Assembly (NCBI GenBank): GCA_963768715.1 | Contig: CAVYJC010000005.1 | Coordinates: 248,001-312,000 of the forward strand | Direction: 5' to 3' | Length of the DNA stretch: 64,000 nucleotides | From: DATKEJ01 sp963768715 | GTDB taxonomy: Bacteria; Bacteroidota; Rhodothermia; Rhodothermales; DATKEJ01 | In this document: piece after piece, positions 16,687-26,335 of the stretch | How positions within the stretch are numbered: position 1 is the stretch's first letter | Layout: each line of letters opens with the position of its first letter | The notes under the pieces: generated by a model | Seen by the model: only the letters and a program-made list of their open reading frames with translations | The model's database searches: none | What the model was told of the DNA's origin: nothing | Translations under genes and position numbers: made by a program

Positions 16687-17873
16687 CATTTGGCGACTAT
16701 CCGGACGCATTTGGCCGATTCGGCGACTTCGGCGGGATCTACCTGCCGGAGATACTTTCGAGACCGGTCGCCGAGTTGACGGAGGCGTACGAAGCGATAA
16801 GAAATGATCCCGATTTCGTGAGTGAATTCGAGGAGTTGCTCCGTGTATACGTTGGCCGGCCAACCCCTTTGACCCCGACGCCGCGACTTGCCGCTTCGGT
16901 CGGGCTGCGTCGCATTTTCCTGAAGCGGGAAGATCTTTGCCATACGGGAGCGCACAAGATCAACAACACGATCGGCCAGATCCTGTTGGCCCGGCGCATG
17001 GGCAAGCAAAGGATTATTGCAGAAACTGGAGCGGGACAGCACGGCGTAGCGACAGCGACGGTTTGCGCCCGATTCGGAATGGACTGCGTCGTGTATATGG
17101 GGGAGGAGGACGTGGCGAGGCAACGGCTGAACGTACTCCGCATGGAACTACTCGGCGCCGAGGTGCGACCCGTATCGAGTGGGAGCCGGACCCTGAAAGA
17201 TGCGACAAATGAAGCACTTCGCGACTGGGTTCGCAACGTCGATACCACCCACTACTTGATCGGATCGGTGGTCGGTCCCCACCCCTACCCTGCCATGGTG
17301 CGCGATTTCCAGAGCGTGATCGGGCACGAAACCATGGAGCAGATGGCGGAAGCAACCGGAACGACCGACCCCGACGTCATCGTGGCCTGCGTCGGCGGAG
17401 GCTCGAACGCCATGGGCATCTTCTACCCCTACCTCGACCGGGACGTGGCCCTCGTCGGCGTCGAGGCCGCAGGCGAAGGACTCGACAAGCGCCATGCCGC
17501 GACGTTGACCCTTGGACGACCCGGCATCCTGCACGGCGCAATGAGCTTCCTGCTGCAGGATGAGAATGGACAGATCGAGCTCGCCCATTCGGTTTCGGCG
17601 GGACTCGATTATCCCGGCGTTGGACCCGAGCATGCTTTCCTCAAGAGCGCGGAGCGCGTTCGCTATTTGACGGCGACAGACGAGGAGGCCCTCGATGCCG
17701 TTCGCCTCCTGTCGCGCACCGAGGGCATCATCCCAGCGCTGGAAACGGCCCATGCGGTGGCCGCCCTCCCGGAAATTGCCACGTTGTTCGGTGCCGACGC
17801 GACCGTTGTCCTGAACTGCTCGGGACGCGGGGACAAGGATATGTGGACCATTGCCGGAGTGAACGATGATTAG
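16683..17873 (+). CDS. trpB: Tryptophan synthase beta chain
   Basis: The 396-residue TrpB1-type protein carries the PLP lysine at residue 92 (TGAHKINNTIGQ), the ETGAGQHGVATA loop and the GGGSNAMGIF phosphate-binding motif. It condenses indole with serine to tryptophan in complex with TrpA. It overlaps trpA by eight bases. Confidence 0.97.
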   Translation: MTFGDYPDAFGRFGDFGGIYLPEILSRPVAELTEAYEAIRNDPDFVSEFEELLRVYVGRPTPLTPTPRLAASVGLRRIFLKREDLCHTGAHKINNTIGQILLARRMGKQRIIAETGAGQHGVATATVCARFGMDCVVYMGEEDVARQRLNVLRMELLGAEVRPVSSGSRTLKDATNEALRDWVRNVDTTHYLIGSVVGPHPYPAMVRDFQSVIGHETMEQMAEATGTTDPDVIVACVGGGSNAMGIFYPYLDRDVALVGVEAAGEGLDKRHAATLTLGRPGILHGAMSFLLQDENGQIELAHSVSAGLDYPGVGPEHAFLKSAERVRYLTATDEEALDAVRLLSRTEGIIPALETAHAVAALPEIATLFGADATVVLNCSGRGDKDMWTIAGVNDD

Positions 17874-18687
17874 GCGTCACCTCGAATCCCTGATCAACCG
17901 GGGCGAAAAAGCTATGGGGCTCTTCGTCACGGCGGGATTTCCGGAACGGAGTGCAACGGTCCCGCTCATGCGGGCTTTGTCGGAGGGTGGGGCTGATTTC
18001 ATCGAGCTCGGCATGCCGTTCAGCGATCCGGTCGGCGAGGGCGTGCCGATTCAACGATCGAGTGAAATCGCTTTACGCAACGGGATCACGATCAACGACG
18101 CGTTCGAGGCGACGGCGGCTTTCAAAGCGTCCGACGACACACCGGTTCTGTTGATGGGCTACGCCAATCCGATCCATGCTTACGGACCGGATTCTTTCTG
18201 TCGCGCCGCCGTAGACGCCGGCGTAGACGGCTTGATTCTTGCCGACATATCGCTCGAATCGGCCGCGTTGATCCAGGATTCGGCCCGCGAAGCAGGGCTC
18301 GAGTTGGTATTCCTCGTCGCGCCGGGAACGCCGGATGATCGTGTGCGACGCATCGACGATGCCGCAACCGGATTCGTCTACGCGGTGTCCACCTCCGGTC
18401 TGACCGGAGATTCACTGGAGGCACTCGCGCCAATCCAGGCCTATTTGCGGCGCGTCAAGTCTCTGGTGGTTCAGAATCCTCTCCTCGTCGGGTTCGGGAT
18501 CGACAGATATGAGGTTGCGAGGGAACTTTGCCGCCATACGGACGGGTTCATAGTCGGCTCGGCACTCATCCGACGCATCGAATCTCTGTGGGCGAACTCA
18601 TCTCTCTCTCAGGAGGCGCGACTCGGCGGCGTTGCCGAATTTGCAAGGGGTCTCAAACACGGAGAGCCCCAGGTCAATCTCAAGTGA
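17866..18687 (+). CDS. trpA: Tryptophan synthase alpha chain
   Basis: The 273-residue TIM-barrel protein cleaves indole glycerol phosphate to indole for TrpB. The catalytic Glu is residue 47 (FIELGMPFSDP), equivalent to Glu49 in E. coli. The residue equivalent to the second catalytic acid Asp60 reads Glu58 here (SDPVGEGVPIQ instead of SDPLADGPTIQ), a conservative change that may be lineage-typical. Other family segments are YANPIHAYG, FVYAVSTSGLTG and VGFGI. It is the last trp gene; a lipoprotein gene follows after four bases, so transcription may continue. Confidence 0.93.
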   Translation: MIRRHLESLINRGEKAMGLFVTAGFPERSATVPLMRALSEGGADFIELGMPFSDPVGEGVPIQRSSEIALRNGITINDAFEATAAFKASDDTPVLLMGYANPIHAYGPDSFCRAAVDAGVDGLILADISLESAALIQDSAREAGLELVFLVAPGTPDDRVRRIDDAATGFVYAVSTSGLTGDSLEALAPIQAYLRRVKSLVVQNPLLVGFGIDRYEVARELCRHTDGFIVGSALIRRIESLWANSSLSQEARLGGVAEFARGLKHGEPQVNLK

Positions 18688-18691
18688 CGAA

Positions 18692-19813
18692 ATGACGACA
18701 ACCCCGTTCCTGCGCAAGCTCCCTCAACTCATCTTCCTATTGGCGGTCGCCGCGATCTCGGGGTGCAGCGGGGGCGACCGTCGTCCCCCGGCCACCGGTA
18801 AGGAGGGTGTGATTACCGTCGTGATGAGTAACCCCGCGTGGGGAGGGCCTGTTGGCGATGCGGTCCGTGCGGAGCTTGGTAAGCCGATCCAGACACTCCC
18901 ACTGCCTGAGCCGGCGTTCGACCTCGAACAGTACGATCTGACGACGAGCGACCTTTTCAGAAAGGTCATCAAGAAGCGGAAATACATTCTTTTCGCGGCT
19001 TCGCTCGACGAGGAGTCGAACGTGGCCAAGTACATCCGTTCTGGAATAAACGACAGCACGCTGGCGCACATTCGCGCGGGCGAATCAGGCATCATGAAGC
19101 GCCCGAATGCATGGTACCGGAAGCAGCTCGTTGTCTACGCCATCGCGCCGACCCAGGAGGACCTCATCAAGCAGATAACGGAGAGAGGCGAGGATCTCCG
19201 GTACGTGTTCAACGAATCGACGCGTGAGCGACTGACAGATCGGATGTTCGAGCGCATGGAGCAAACCGACCTCGAAGACACGCTCATGGACCACCACGAC
19301 TTCACGGTGAACGTGCAACACGACTATTTCATCGCGCAGGACACGTTGAACTTTGTCCGGTTGCGGCGCGTCCTTTCCGATACGTGGCGTGACATGTTCA
19401 TCTACTACATAGAGAACGCAAATCCGAACCTGATCACGGAGGACTGGATCCTTGCCACGCGTGATTCGCTGACTGAGAAGTTGGTCCGCGGCAGCTGGGA
19501 CAGCTCTTACGTAGAGATCGACCGGCGCCGTCCGATCACATCCGAGAACATCAATTTCCTCGGTCGGTACGGTTTCGAAACGCGTGCGCTCTGGCATATG
19601 ACCAAGGACGCCATGGGAGGGCCGGTCCTCAACTACACGTTTTACGATGAGAAGCAGCGGCGCATCTACATGATCGACGGCATGGTGTTCGCTCCGAACT
19701 TCGACAAGCGCGAGTTTCTTCGTCAGGTCGAAGTCGTCGCATACACTTTCCGAACGCGCCAGGATGAAGAGATGGCCGGCACCGACAAATCCGAAAAGGG
19801 CAAGAAGTCATGA
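18692..19813 (+). CDS. DUF4837-like envelope lipoprotein
   Basis: The ATG at 18692 gives a signal peptide with a lipobox (LAVAAISGC) and a 373-residue protein. The segment GVITVVMSNPAWGGPVGDAVRAELG followed by an LFRKVIKKRKYILF block resembles the DUF4837 family of Bacteroidota lipoproteins, from memory and not verified by search. No catalytic motif is evident and the function is unknown. It begins four bases after trpA and overlaps the next small lipoprotein gene by four bases. Confidence 0.65.
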   Translation: MTTTPFLRKLPQLIFLLAVAAISGCSGGDRRPPATGKEGVITVVMSNPAWGGPVGDAVRAELGKPIQTLPLPEPAFDLEQYDLTTSDLFRKVIKKRKYILFAASLDEESNVAKYIRSGINDSTLAHIRAGESGIMKRPNAWYRKQLVVYAIAPTQEDLIKQITERGEDLRYVFNESTRERLTDRMFERMEQTDLEDTLMDHHDFTVNVQHDYFIAQDTLNFVRLRRVLSDTWRDMFIYYIENANPNLITEDWILATRDSLTEKLVRGSWDSSYVEIDRRRPITSENINFLGRYGFETRALWHMTKDAMGGPVLNYTFYDEKQRRIYMIDGMVFAPNFDKREFLRQVEVVAYTFRTRQDEEMAGTDKSEKGKKS

Positions 19814-20166
19814 GGCGGATCGGAGTTGCATTCTTCCTCGCTGTCGCCGGGGGAGGCTGCGCGGGGAACGGGGCTTCGGGACCTACAGTGCCTGACAGCC
19901 TGCTTGTCGACGCCATCGTGGCCGTCTATTCGTCCACGGCCAAGGCGCACCTCGAAGGCACGGATCCCGATTCAGCGCGTTTCGAGGCGGCCAGACGACT
20001 CGGGCTGGATACCGCTACCGTGAATCGCACCATCGAGTATCTCGCCGATAACCCCGATTCGGCGGCCGCTGTCTATCAGCGCGCACTCGACTCGCTCATA
20101 ATGATCGAGAGAGATCTCAAAGCGGCGCCCGACCTCGATTCCTTGAAGGCGCACATCCGCGGATGA
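19810..20166 (+). CDS. Small lipoprotein, DUF4296-like
   Basis: The 118-residue product has a short signal ending in a lipobox-like AVAGGGC, then a helical domain (DSLLVDAIVAVYSSTAKAHLE ... LDTATVNRTIEYLADNPDSAAAVYQRALDSL). The shape resembles DUF4296 lipoproteins of Bacteroidota, but this is a weak resemblance. It overlaps the preceding lipoprotein gene by four bases and precedes the SpmA-like gene by 52. Confidence 0.6.
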   Translation: MRRIGVAFFLAVAGGGCAGNGASGPTVPDSLLVDAIVAVYSSTAKAHLEGTDPDSARFEAARRLGLDTATVNRTIEYLADNPDSAAAVYQRALDSLIMIERDLKAAPDLDSLKAHIRG

Positions 20167-20218
20167 ATCCGGGGATACCTATCTTCCACCCGTCCGACCA
20201 CCCCGGCGTCAATTTCTC

Positions 20219-21208
20219 ATGCTGAACTACATCTGGGCGGGACTCATCATACTCAGCTTGCTCTTCGCGGCTGTTTCGGACATTCGTGACTTTTCGGCCG
20301 ACACGTATCGAAACGGCGAGTCTCTGCCGGTCACCGTCGAATTCGATGCGCCCTACGCTCCGTCCGCTCGGAGGCAGAACGTCCATGTCACGATCTCAGG
20401 AGACGACTACGCCTCATTCTATGGCACGGAAGCGCCGTCTTTGCCTGTGTTTGAGGGCGTTCTTGTTCAATCGGAGCGGGGACGAGAGCTTCGCTTTGCC
20501 TCGGGAGCAAAGCTCCCCGAGCCGCTGTCGACCGTTCGTGACTTCACGGCCAAGCGAGATCCGGAGCTGCTTGCCACACTGCACGGGAATCCGGCATCCG
20601 GAGACACGCTTTTCACCGGGGGCGCCGAGTTTCGGCCCGTTCACTTCGTAAAAATGAATGCGATCGGTGCGGCCGCTTTGGAGTTCGCGCAGACAGCGGT
20701 CACGATCGCGTTGGGCTTGATCGGCGTGCTGGCGCTGTGGCTGGGACTTTTGCGGATCGGAGAGAGCGCCGGACTGATCGACGCGCTGGTGAAAGTCGTC
20801 CAGCCCGTACTGCGCCCGATCTTTCCGGAGATCCCAAAAGGGCATCCCGCCATGGGCATGATTGCTTTGAACATGACGGCCAACATGCTCGGACTGGGAA
20901 ATGCGGCGACGCCGATGGGGATCAAGGCGATGGAGGAGCTCCAGACACTCAATTCCGATCCTGAAACGGCGACGAACGCGCAGGTCACGCTGCTTGCGCT
21001 CGCGACCGGCAGCGTCCAGCTCGTGCCGCCGACGCTTCTGGTAGCCGTCATGGGGCTTCAGATTAACCAGCTGATCTTCGCAATTATTATTGCCACGACT
21101 ATTTCGACAACATGCGGCGTCGTGGCGGCTAAATTGCTGCAGCGGACCAAATGGTACCGCACGTCCGAGCCGAAGCCGATCGGCGATGCAAACGGTGGGG
21201 AGGCTTGA
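20219..21208 (+). CDS. SpmA-like nucleoside-recognition (Gate) domain membrane protein
   Basis: The 329-residue protein has an N-terminal helix, an extracytoplasmic insert (about 25-140) and then the Gate-domain pattern IGAAALEFAQTAVTIALGLIGVLALWLGLLRIGESAG ... GMIALNMTANMLGLGNAATPMGIKAMEEL, typical of spore maturation protein A. In non-sporulating Bacteroidota the family is widespread with no settled role. The SpmB-like partner follows three bases downstream. Confidence 0.8.
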   Translation: MLNYIWAGLIILSLLFAAVSDIRDFSADTYRNGESLPVTVEFDAPYAPSARRQNVHVTISGDDYASFYGTEAPSLPVFEGVLVQSERGRELRFASGAKLPEPLSTVRDFTAKRDPELLATLHGNPASGDTLFTGGAEFRPVHFVKMNAIGAAALEFAQTAVTIALGLIGVLALWLGLLRIGESAGLIDALVKVVQPVLRPIFPEIPKGHPAMGMIALNMTANMLGLGNAATPMGIKAMEELQTLNSDPETATNAQVTLLALATGSVQLVPPTLLVAVMGLQINQLIFAIIIATTISTTCGVVAAKLLQRTKWYRTSEPKPIGDANGGEA

Positions 21209-21211
21209 GAC

Positions 21212-21754
21212 ATGGAAACCTTCCGCACCGTACTCAATCTCGTCTCCTACTTCGTGATTCCGGTCCTGATCGTCGGATTCCCACTATACGGATTGATCAA
21301 AAAGGTGCCGGTCTACGAGGAGTTCGTCGAAGGCGCCAAAGATGGCTTCAAAGTCGCCGTGATGATCATCCCGTATTTGGTGGCCATCCTTTTCGCCATC
21401 GCCATGTTCCGTGCGAGCGGCGCAATGGATTTTCTGATCGAGGGACTGCGCCCGGTGCTGGGACTCATCGGGATGCCTCCGGAGATGATTCCCATGGCCA
21501 TCGTGCGCCCCCTTACCGGTTCGGGCTCGGCGGCCATCGTGCTGGACATGATCAACCAGTATGGGGAAGACTCGATTCTCGTCAAGATGGCGGCGACGAT
21601 GTTCGGATCTACGGAAACGACGTTCTACGTGATTGCTGTGTATTTCGGCGCCGTAAACATCAAGAAGACGCGGCATGCGGTGCCGGCAGGGCTTATCGCG
21701 GATTTCGCGGCCTTGTTTGCATCCATTTGGATTGTGAGGCTGCTGTTTGGGTGA
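21212..21754 (+). CDS. SpmB-like nucleoside-recognition (Gate) domain membrane protein
   Basis: The 180-residue partner of the upstream SpmA-like protein has about five hydrophobic helices and the motifs GLIGMPPEMIPMAIVRPLTGSGSAAIVLD and MFGSTETTFYVIAVYFGAVNIKKTRHA of spore maturation protein B. The two halves are separate genes here. A word-repeat array starts right after the stop. Confidence 0.8.
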   Translation: METFRTVLNLVSYFVIPVLIVGFPLYGLIKKVPVYEEFVEGAKDGFKVAVMIIPYLVAILFAIAMFRASGAMDFLIEGLRPVLGLIGMPPEMIPMAIVRPLTGSGSAAIVLDMINQYGEDSILVKMAATMFGSTETTFYVIAVYFGAVNIKKTRHAVPAGLIADFAALFASIWIVRLLFG

Positions 21755-21900
21755 GCGTGCGAGGTGCGAAGTGCTGAGTGCCGGCGTGGAGCCTGCTCCG
21801 AGCGAGCCTAAGTCTAGGAAGAGCGAACTGCGTCAGCCGAGCGACGAATCGAAGTATCCCGCCTGGGCGAGGCCAAGATTTGAAGTCGGTGTATTGATGT
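21755..21900. repeat. GTGCGAGGTGCGAAGTG word array between convergent genes
   Basis: Right after the SpmB-like stop the sequence reads GTGCGAGGTGCGAAGTGC followed by TGAGTGCC-type words, then non-coding DNA to the stop of the convergent T9SS gene at 21901. The same GTGCGnGGTGCGAAGTG word occurs near 3332 and 49442, and reversed near 52640. Confidence 0.55.
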
Positions 21901-22576
21901 CTACTTCAGGAGAACCATCTTCCCCAGCTTCACCTTCCTTTTCCCCTCGGAGTTTAGCTCGACGCTGTAGAAATAGACCCCGCTCGGGAACGTAGCTGCG
22001 TTCCACGACACTTCCTGATAGCCGGCCTCTTGGATGTGCATCCACGATGCGCGTAATCCGTTGGCCGAGTGGATTGAAGACCTCAATTCGGACGTTGCCG
22101 TCGTTCGGCAAAGCGTAAGCGATCTTCGTAGTCGGATTGAAGGGATTCGGATAGTTACCTCTGAGCATGAGCTCGGTCGGCGCCTCGGGCTCGATCTTGA
22201 TCGTCCTGGACTCCAACAGCCCGGTCGCCGACAAGACATTGAAGTTCAGATCAGTGACCTCCCCTATCGGGGCTTTTTCGTCCAGGTTGAATGTGAAGGT
22301 CGCTGTCTCGGACTCGCCAGGTTTGAGTATGCCAACGCTGGCCGTGGTTGTCTCGAAGGTGAGCCAAATCGGGCCGGAGCTGAGTTGAACCGAGACGTCT
22401 TTGAGCGGATTGCTCGTGGAGTTTAGAACCTCCAGCTCGATCCGGTTCGACCCCGACGCGTAGGGAATCGCATATGCACCGAGGTCCGATACTTTGGCCA
22501 CGGGCTGGGCAAATGTTGCCGCCAGACCTGACAGGAGGAAGCATGAGGTGAATGCCAGCTTCATGATGACCCTCAT
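21901..22576 (-). CDS. Secreted protein with T9SS C-terminal sorting domain, one frameshift
   Basis: The signal peptide MKLAFTSCFLLSGLAATFAQ precedes a beta-sandwich domain (about 25-125) and a type A T9SS sorting domain starting LRGNYPNPFNPTTKIAYALP. The frame breaks near 22040; removing one base joins RITRIVDAH to IQEAGYQEVSWNAATFPSG and ends VKLGKMVLLK, giving about 224 residues. The start overlaps the upstream gene's stop (ATGA). It is probably exported with, or attached to, the larger protein encoded upstream. The frame break may be a sequencing error. Confidence 0.75.
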
Positions 22577-24615
22577 TGAATCTCAACGATCGACTCAACA
22601 ATGTTGTTGGAGCCGCTTTCGTTCGCGTGACTATCGAAGAAACCAACTGAGAGTGATCTGTTGGCGACGGAGATCTCGGCGCCCGTTCCCTGAGTTGTCC
22701 GGTCGAAGTACAGTGTGCCAAGCACTTCCCAGTCCGTGCCGATATCATGTCCCGAAATCGATGACTGTGAGGCAATACCGCTACAGTCAATGCTGAGCCG
22801 CACGAAATGCTGCGAACTCTCAGCCACGTCAACTGTAGTCACACGGTACCCGTTCTGCGGCGCGAGGACGCCGGTGTCTGATGACTGGAAGGCCATTTTG
22901 GAGGCGTCATAGTTCACGTCGATCGTCGCCGATCCAACGGTGTTGTCCGGCAACAGGGAAGTGTCAGCTCTGGCCTCCACGCTGACCCAGAAATCATTCC
23001 GGTCGTCTCTGGTGACATTCAGTCGAAGCTGAGACGTCGGCGATCCCGCGCCAAATGTCATCGGACCTGACTGGAGCGGAGGGATCGCATGAATGGCATC
23101 ACTCAGGACGTGCGGCGCCCGTGCACCAGCTGTCGTGTTGGCCAACCAGAGATCTTCATCGGGCCCTGTGACAACCTGGTCTCTATTGTAGTCGGCAGGT
23201 TCGTAGCCGGTTGCCCCGGCGGTCGAGGCCGCTAGCCACAGCGTGAAGTCCAGCGCGGTTACCTGTCCGTCTTGCGTGCCGTCCCCAGCCCACATCACAT
23301 ATACACCGCCGCTCAAAGGTCTCTGAGGCTGGTTGTTATCCGAATAGCCTGCCCCATGTGTAAAGTCGTGCCCGGCACTGCCGTTCGAAATCGTCACCAC
23401 CGTGTCACTGGCGACATAGACGTGATTGTATTCGGCCACCGCGAGGAGATAATCACCGGAGACAGACGATGGGAAGGCCGGGTAGGCGAATCCCGTCTTG
23501 CTGAGAAGTGCCGGGCGGGCATATTCGACCGTCCACGTGCCGCTGACGTCGATCAGCATGACGTGGATCCAGTCGGCGACGAAATTCGGAAACCTCGTAA
23601 CGGACTCGGTACCGCCGTAGTTGTACGGCAGTGACTCATCACCGAAAGGCTGCACCAATGGCGTACTGTCGTTGGTCGGCAGCATGATTTCCTGGCCGCT
23701 CGCGTACGGACCCTCAAGAAACACTTTGATTGGAACGAGACCCGGTAGGTTGCCGAGGGCGTACTCGATGTTGTATTTCATGAGCGCGTAGCCTTCGCCC
23801 GTGAGACTGTCGTCTTTGATCTCCTCGACATGGTTTAGTACGGTGCCCAAGAGGGTTGCGGTCCATGTGGAGTCGCCACCGCTCAGCGCGGAGGATGCGT
23901 CGTTCAGGAGCCTATCCAGTTCTCCGGCCGTGGAGTCGGCGATCCAGCCCTCGGCCGCGGCGCGAAGGGGATACGTCCCGAGCGTGTCGAGGAAGTCGCC
24001 GAGGTCGAAGGGGGAAGGTGGGTCACGGGGGGCAATAGTGATGAGAGCAATCTCCGCGGTGGCCAAATCGAGTGAGTCGAGTTCCCTCCGCAAGTCACCG
24101 GTTGGCCCCTCGTCATCGAATGCCAAATATCGTAGACTTGCCCCAAATCCACGGACAATACTTGGAATGCCAGAGTCAATCAAACCGAAGCCTGAAAGAC
24201 TTGAAGCTGGGGCCAGTTCGTTGCCAATGTCTCCACTTTGATACCATGTTTGTCTCCCCAACGATGTCGTGTAGATCGTCGACCAACCGTCCTGCTGCGG
24301 CACCGCGATACTGTCCGATTCAGAAACAACCACTTCGAACTCGCGAAGACCGGCGAGCGCAAGCGAATCATTGTAGACCTCGTAGCTGTAAGAGAAGCGG
24401 TTCTGGGAATTAATCGTCACAGTCGCTGATACTCGAGGAGCAGCCCGGTTTCCGGGAAGAAGGGTCGTGATGTGAACGGTGTCGTCAAAGCCGATGTACT
24501 GCACCTCATAATTCCCAGTCGACGGCTCAAACGTCACCTGGCCAATTACCCTGGTTGTCGCACAAAGTGCCAGCAACAAGGACAGTGCAGAGGCAAGTTT
24601 GCAAGAGTTATTCAC
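22573..24615 (-). CDS. Large secreted protein with dockerin-like and cohesin-like parts
   Basis: The 680-residue protein starts at GTG and has a signal peptide (LASALSLLLALCATTRVIGQ). Residues about 445-505 hold two dockerin/EF-like Asp-rich loops (DGTQDGQVTALDFTLWL and DYNRDQVVTGPDEDLWL). The C-terminal 150 residues form a beta-rich cohesin-like domain (VGSATIDVNYDASKMAFQSSDT). A KDDSLTGEGYALMKYNIEYAL segment near residue 275 recurs in a broken copy at 26336. It has no T9SS domain of its own; the next gene supplies one, suggesting a split cargo. Function unknown. Confidence 0.65.
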   Translation of the reverse strand: MNNSCKLASALSLLLALCATTRVIGQVTFEPSTGNYEVQYIGFDDTVHITTLLPGNRAAPRVSATVTINSQNRFSYSYEVYNDSLALAGLREFEVVVSESDSIAVPQQDGWSTIYTTSLGRQTWYQSGDIGNELAPASSLSGFGLIDSGIPSIVRGFGASLRYLAFDDEGPTGDLRRELDSLDLATAEIALITIAPRDPPSPFDLGDFLDTLGTYPLRAAAEGWIADSTAGELDRLLNDASSALSGGDSTWTATLLGTVLNHVEEIKDDSLTGEGYALMKYNIEYALGNLPGLVPIKVFLEGPYASGQEIMLPTNDSTPLVQPFGDESLPYNYGGTESVTRFPNFVADWIHVMLIDVSGTWTVEYARPALLSKTGFAYPAFPSSVSGDYLLAVAEYNHVYVASDTVVTISNGSAGHDFTHGAGYSDNNQPQRPLSGGVYVMWAGDGTQDGQVTALDFTLWLAASTAGATGYEPADYNRDQVVTGPDEDLWLANTTAGARAPHVLSDAIHAIPPLQSGPMTFGAGSPTSQLRLNVTRDDRNDFWVSVEARADTSLLPDNTVGSATIDVNYDASKMAFQSSDTGVLAPQNGYRVTTVDVAESSQHFVRLSIDCSGIASQSSISGHDIGTDWEVLGTLYFDRTTQGTGAEISVANRSLSVGFFDSHANESGSNNIVESIVEIQ

Positions 24616-26141
24616 TAGTAGAAGTACAGATGGTAGTGTTCGTTGGACCCGCCCTTGGAATGAACTTGTGGCTTGATGCCGGTGACACCCCTGACCTCCT
24701 TGTCGAAGTCTTCATTAAATACGATTAGCTTCGTTTTTCCGTTCTCGACATACGTTCCTATTGTCTGAACGAGGACTCCGCCTGGCGATAAGGTGTTACG
24801 ACTCGTTCGAACGTCAACGTCTCTTCCTATTCGGTGGAAGTCGTGCCCAGAAGTACAGCTAGACCATTCCCCACAAATGTCAAAGCGTCCTCCAAATGGG
24901 AGACTGGCATCGTTGATCTTGAACGGCTGACTCGGGAAACGTGCCTTCCATGCCGATCGTACAGCGTACAGTTTGTCAATCGTCGCCTGTGTTGCATAGT
25001 GATTATCGTCCGGCGTGCGGCACTCGAAGTTAGGTTCAGCGGCGCCCCTCGGACCATGATGGTTGCACGTACCTCCTATGAGATCGTCTCCGACGGTGTC
25101 AGGAATTGCAACGAGGTTCGGGACTCTGACATCAAGACGGAATGCGTTGACCAATGTGTCTGTAGCCACTATTGCTGTCGCAATGATGTCCACGCTTCCT
25201 CCAAACTCGGGGGCAAGATATGAGAGTCTCAGGTAGCCGTCTGGCCCGGTCGTGTCCGTGATCGCGGCCAGCGCAGTGCGGGTCGTATCGGAGAGGACGG
25301 TAAACATACCCATCGATCCGAAGTATGGAACGGAATCCTGCGAGGTTCCATGCAAATGACCTCCGGAACCATAGACCCATTCTGCACGAACAGAAACCTC
25401 GTGACGCGCAATGGGCGCACATCCGTCGAAGAGTCGAACGGCAATTTCGTGAACAAATGGATCGGCGAATGTCGTCGAGAACGTACCTGGCGTGCCCTCG
25501 TCCAACCTGTCGGGCCAGACGGTCGTTTCCGAGGGAGTAATCGTGAGACTCGTATCGGGCTCAACAACAGCGAAAGATAACTCGACGTACTCCTGGTACA
25601 ACACTTGAGGATGCTCCTGGCACGTGACACCCATCTTGGCAGTCCAGGCGGCGCCCTGTTGTGTAATCACCGTCGGAGCGGTACCCCTCGAGTAGTTGAC
25701 TTGAATCTCATCTTCCTGTTGAACCGGTCCGATCGACCACCATCTTTCATCCGTCGAACCCGGAATCGAAGGGCCTTGCGTGTACTTTGCAATCGATCCT
25801 TGACCGCACGCAGAAACGTTGGTGAGGCTGGTAACCGGCAGTCTCGCTGTCAAAGTATCGGTAGCAAACAGAATCGAGCTGTTTACCACGCTCACGGTTG
25901 CCGTGCCGGGAATGGCTGCCCCGAGACGCCATGCCGCGTCATAGTACGCACACAGCGTCCCTTCGCCCACAGGCACAATTATTGGAGGAGGCGGTTTCTT
26001 TCCGACGACCGGGTCCGGCCCAATCTCCACCGTATCCCGGATTGTAACCTGTCCCTCAGCAGTTGAAACGAGACAAGCGGTCAGCGCGGCCAGAAGAAGT
26101 GATCTTCGTCTAAAACGAGAGAGAGAGAATGGACGAAACAT
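24615..26141 (-). CDS. Secreted protein with C-terminal LAS-type (M15/M74-like) zinc peptidase domain
   Basis: From the ATG at 26141 (an ATG at 26201 is possible) a signal peptide FRRRSLLLAALTACLVSTAEG leads to about 508 residues. The first 350 are beta-rich with no recognised domain. The last 130 carry a metal-site pattern of the LAS superfamily: GHDFHRIGRDVDVRTS (HxxGxxxD) and a terminal NEHYHLYF (HxH). This superfamily includes D-Ala-D-Ala carboxypeptidases and MepA, so peptidoglycan or peptide cleavage is plausible. Its TAG shares a base with the GTG of the next gene, so the two are coupled. The assignment rests on motif pattern only. Confidence 0.6.
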   Translation of the reverse strand: MFRPFSLSRFRRRSLLLAALTACLVSTAEGQVTIRDTVEIGPDPVVGKKPPPPIIVPVGEGTLCAYYDAAWRLGAAIPGTATVSVVNSSILFATDTLTARLPVTSLTNVSACGQGSIAKYTQGPSIPGSTDERWWSIGPVQQEDEIQVNYSRGTAPTVITQQGAAWTAKMGVTCQEHPQVLYQEYVELSFAVVEPDTSLTITPSETTVWPDRLDEGTPGTFSTTFADPFVHEIAVRLFDGCAPIARHEVSVRAEWVYGSGGHLHGTSQDSVPYFGSMGMFTVLSDTTRTALAAITDTTGPDGYLRLSYLAPEFGGSVDIIATAIVATDTLVNAFRLDVRVPNLVAIPDTVGDDLIGGTCNHHGPRGAAEPNFECRTPDDNHYATQATIDKLYAVRSAWKARFPSQPFKINDASLPFGGRFDICGEWSSCTSGHDFHRIGRDVDVRTSRNTLSPGGVLVQTIGTYVENGKTKLIVFNEDFDKEVRGVTGIKPQVHSKGGSNEHYHLYFY

Positions 26142-26335
26142 GGCGTTCCGGCTGGCTGCGATCATGACGGTCATTAGGTACACGCGCGGGAAATGGATCA
26201 TTCATCCACGCAGCCGCCGAGGAATCGCGATGGCGAGACTTGGAACTTCCGCCTCATCAGCCCCTCTCAAGATGCAGGTAGGCCCCGACAGTTGGAGTGT
26301 TAAATTCTCAAGTTCCTTCACTGCCCTGAATCACG

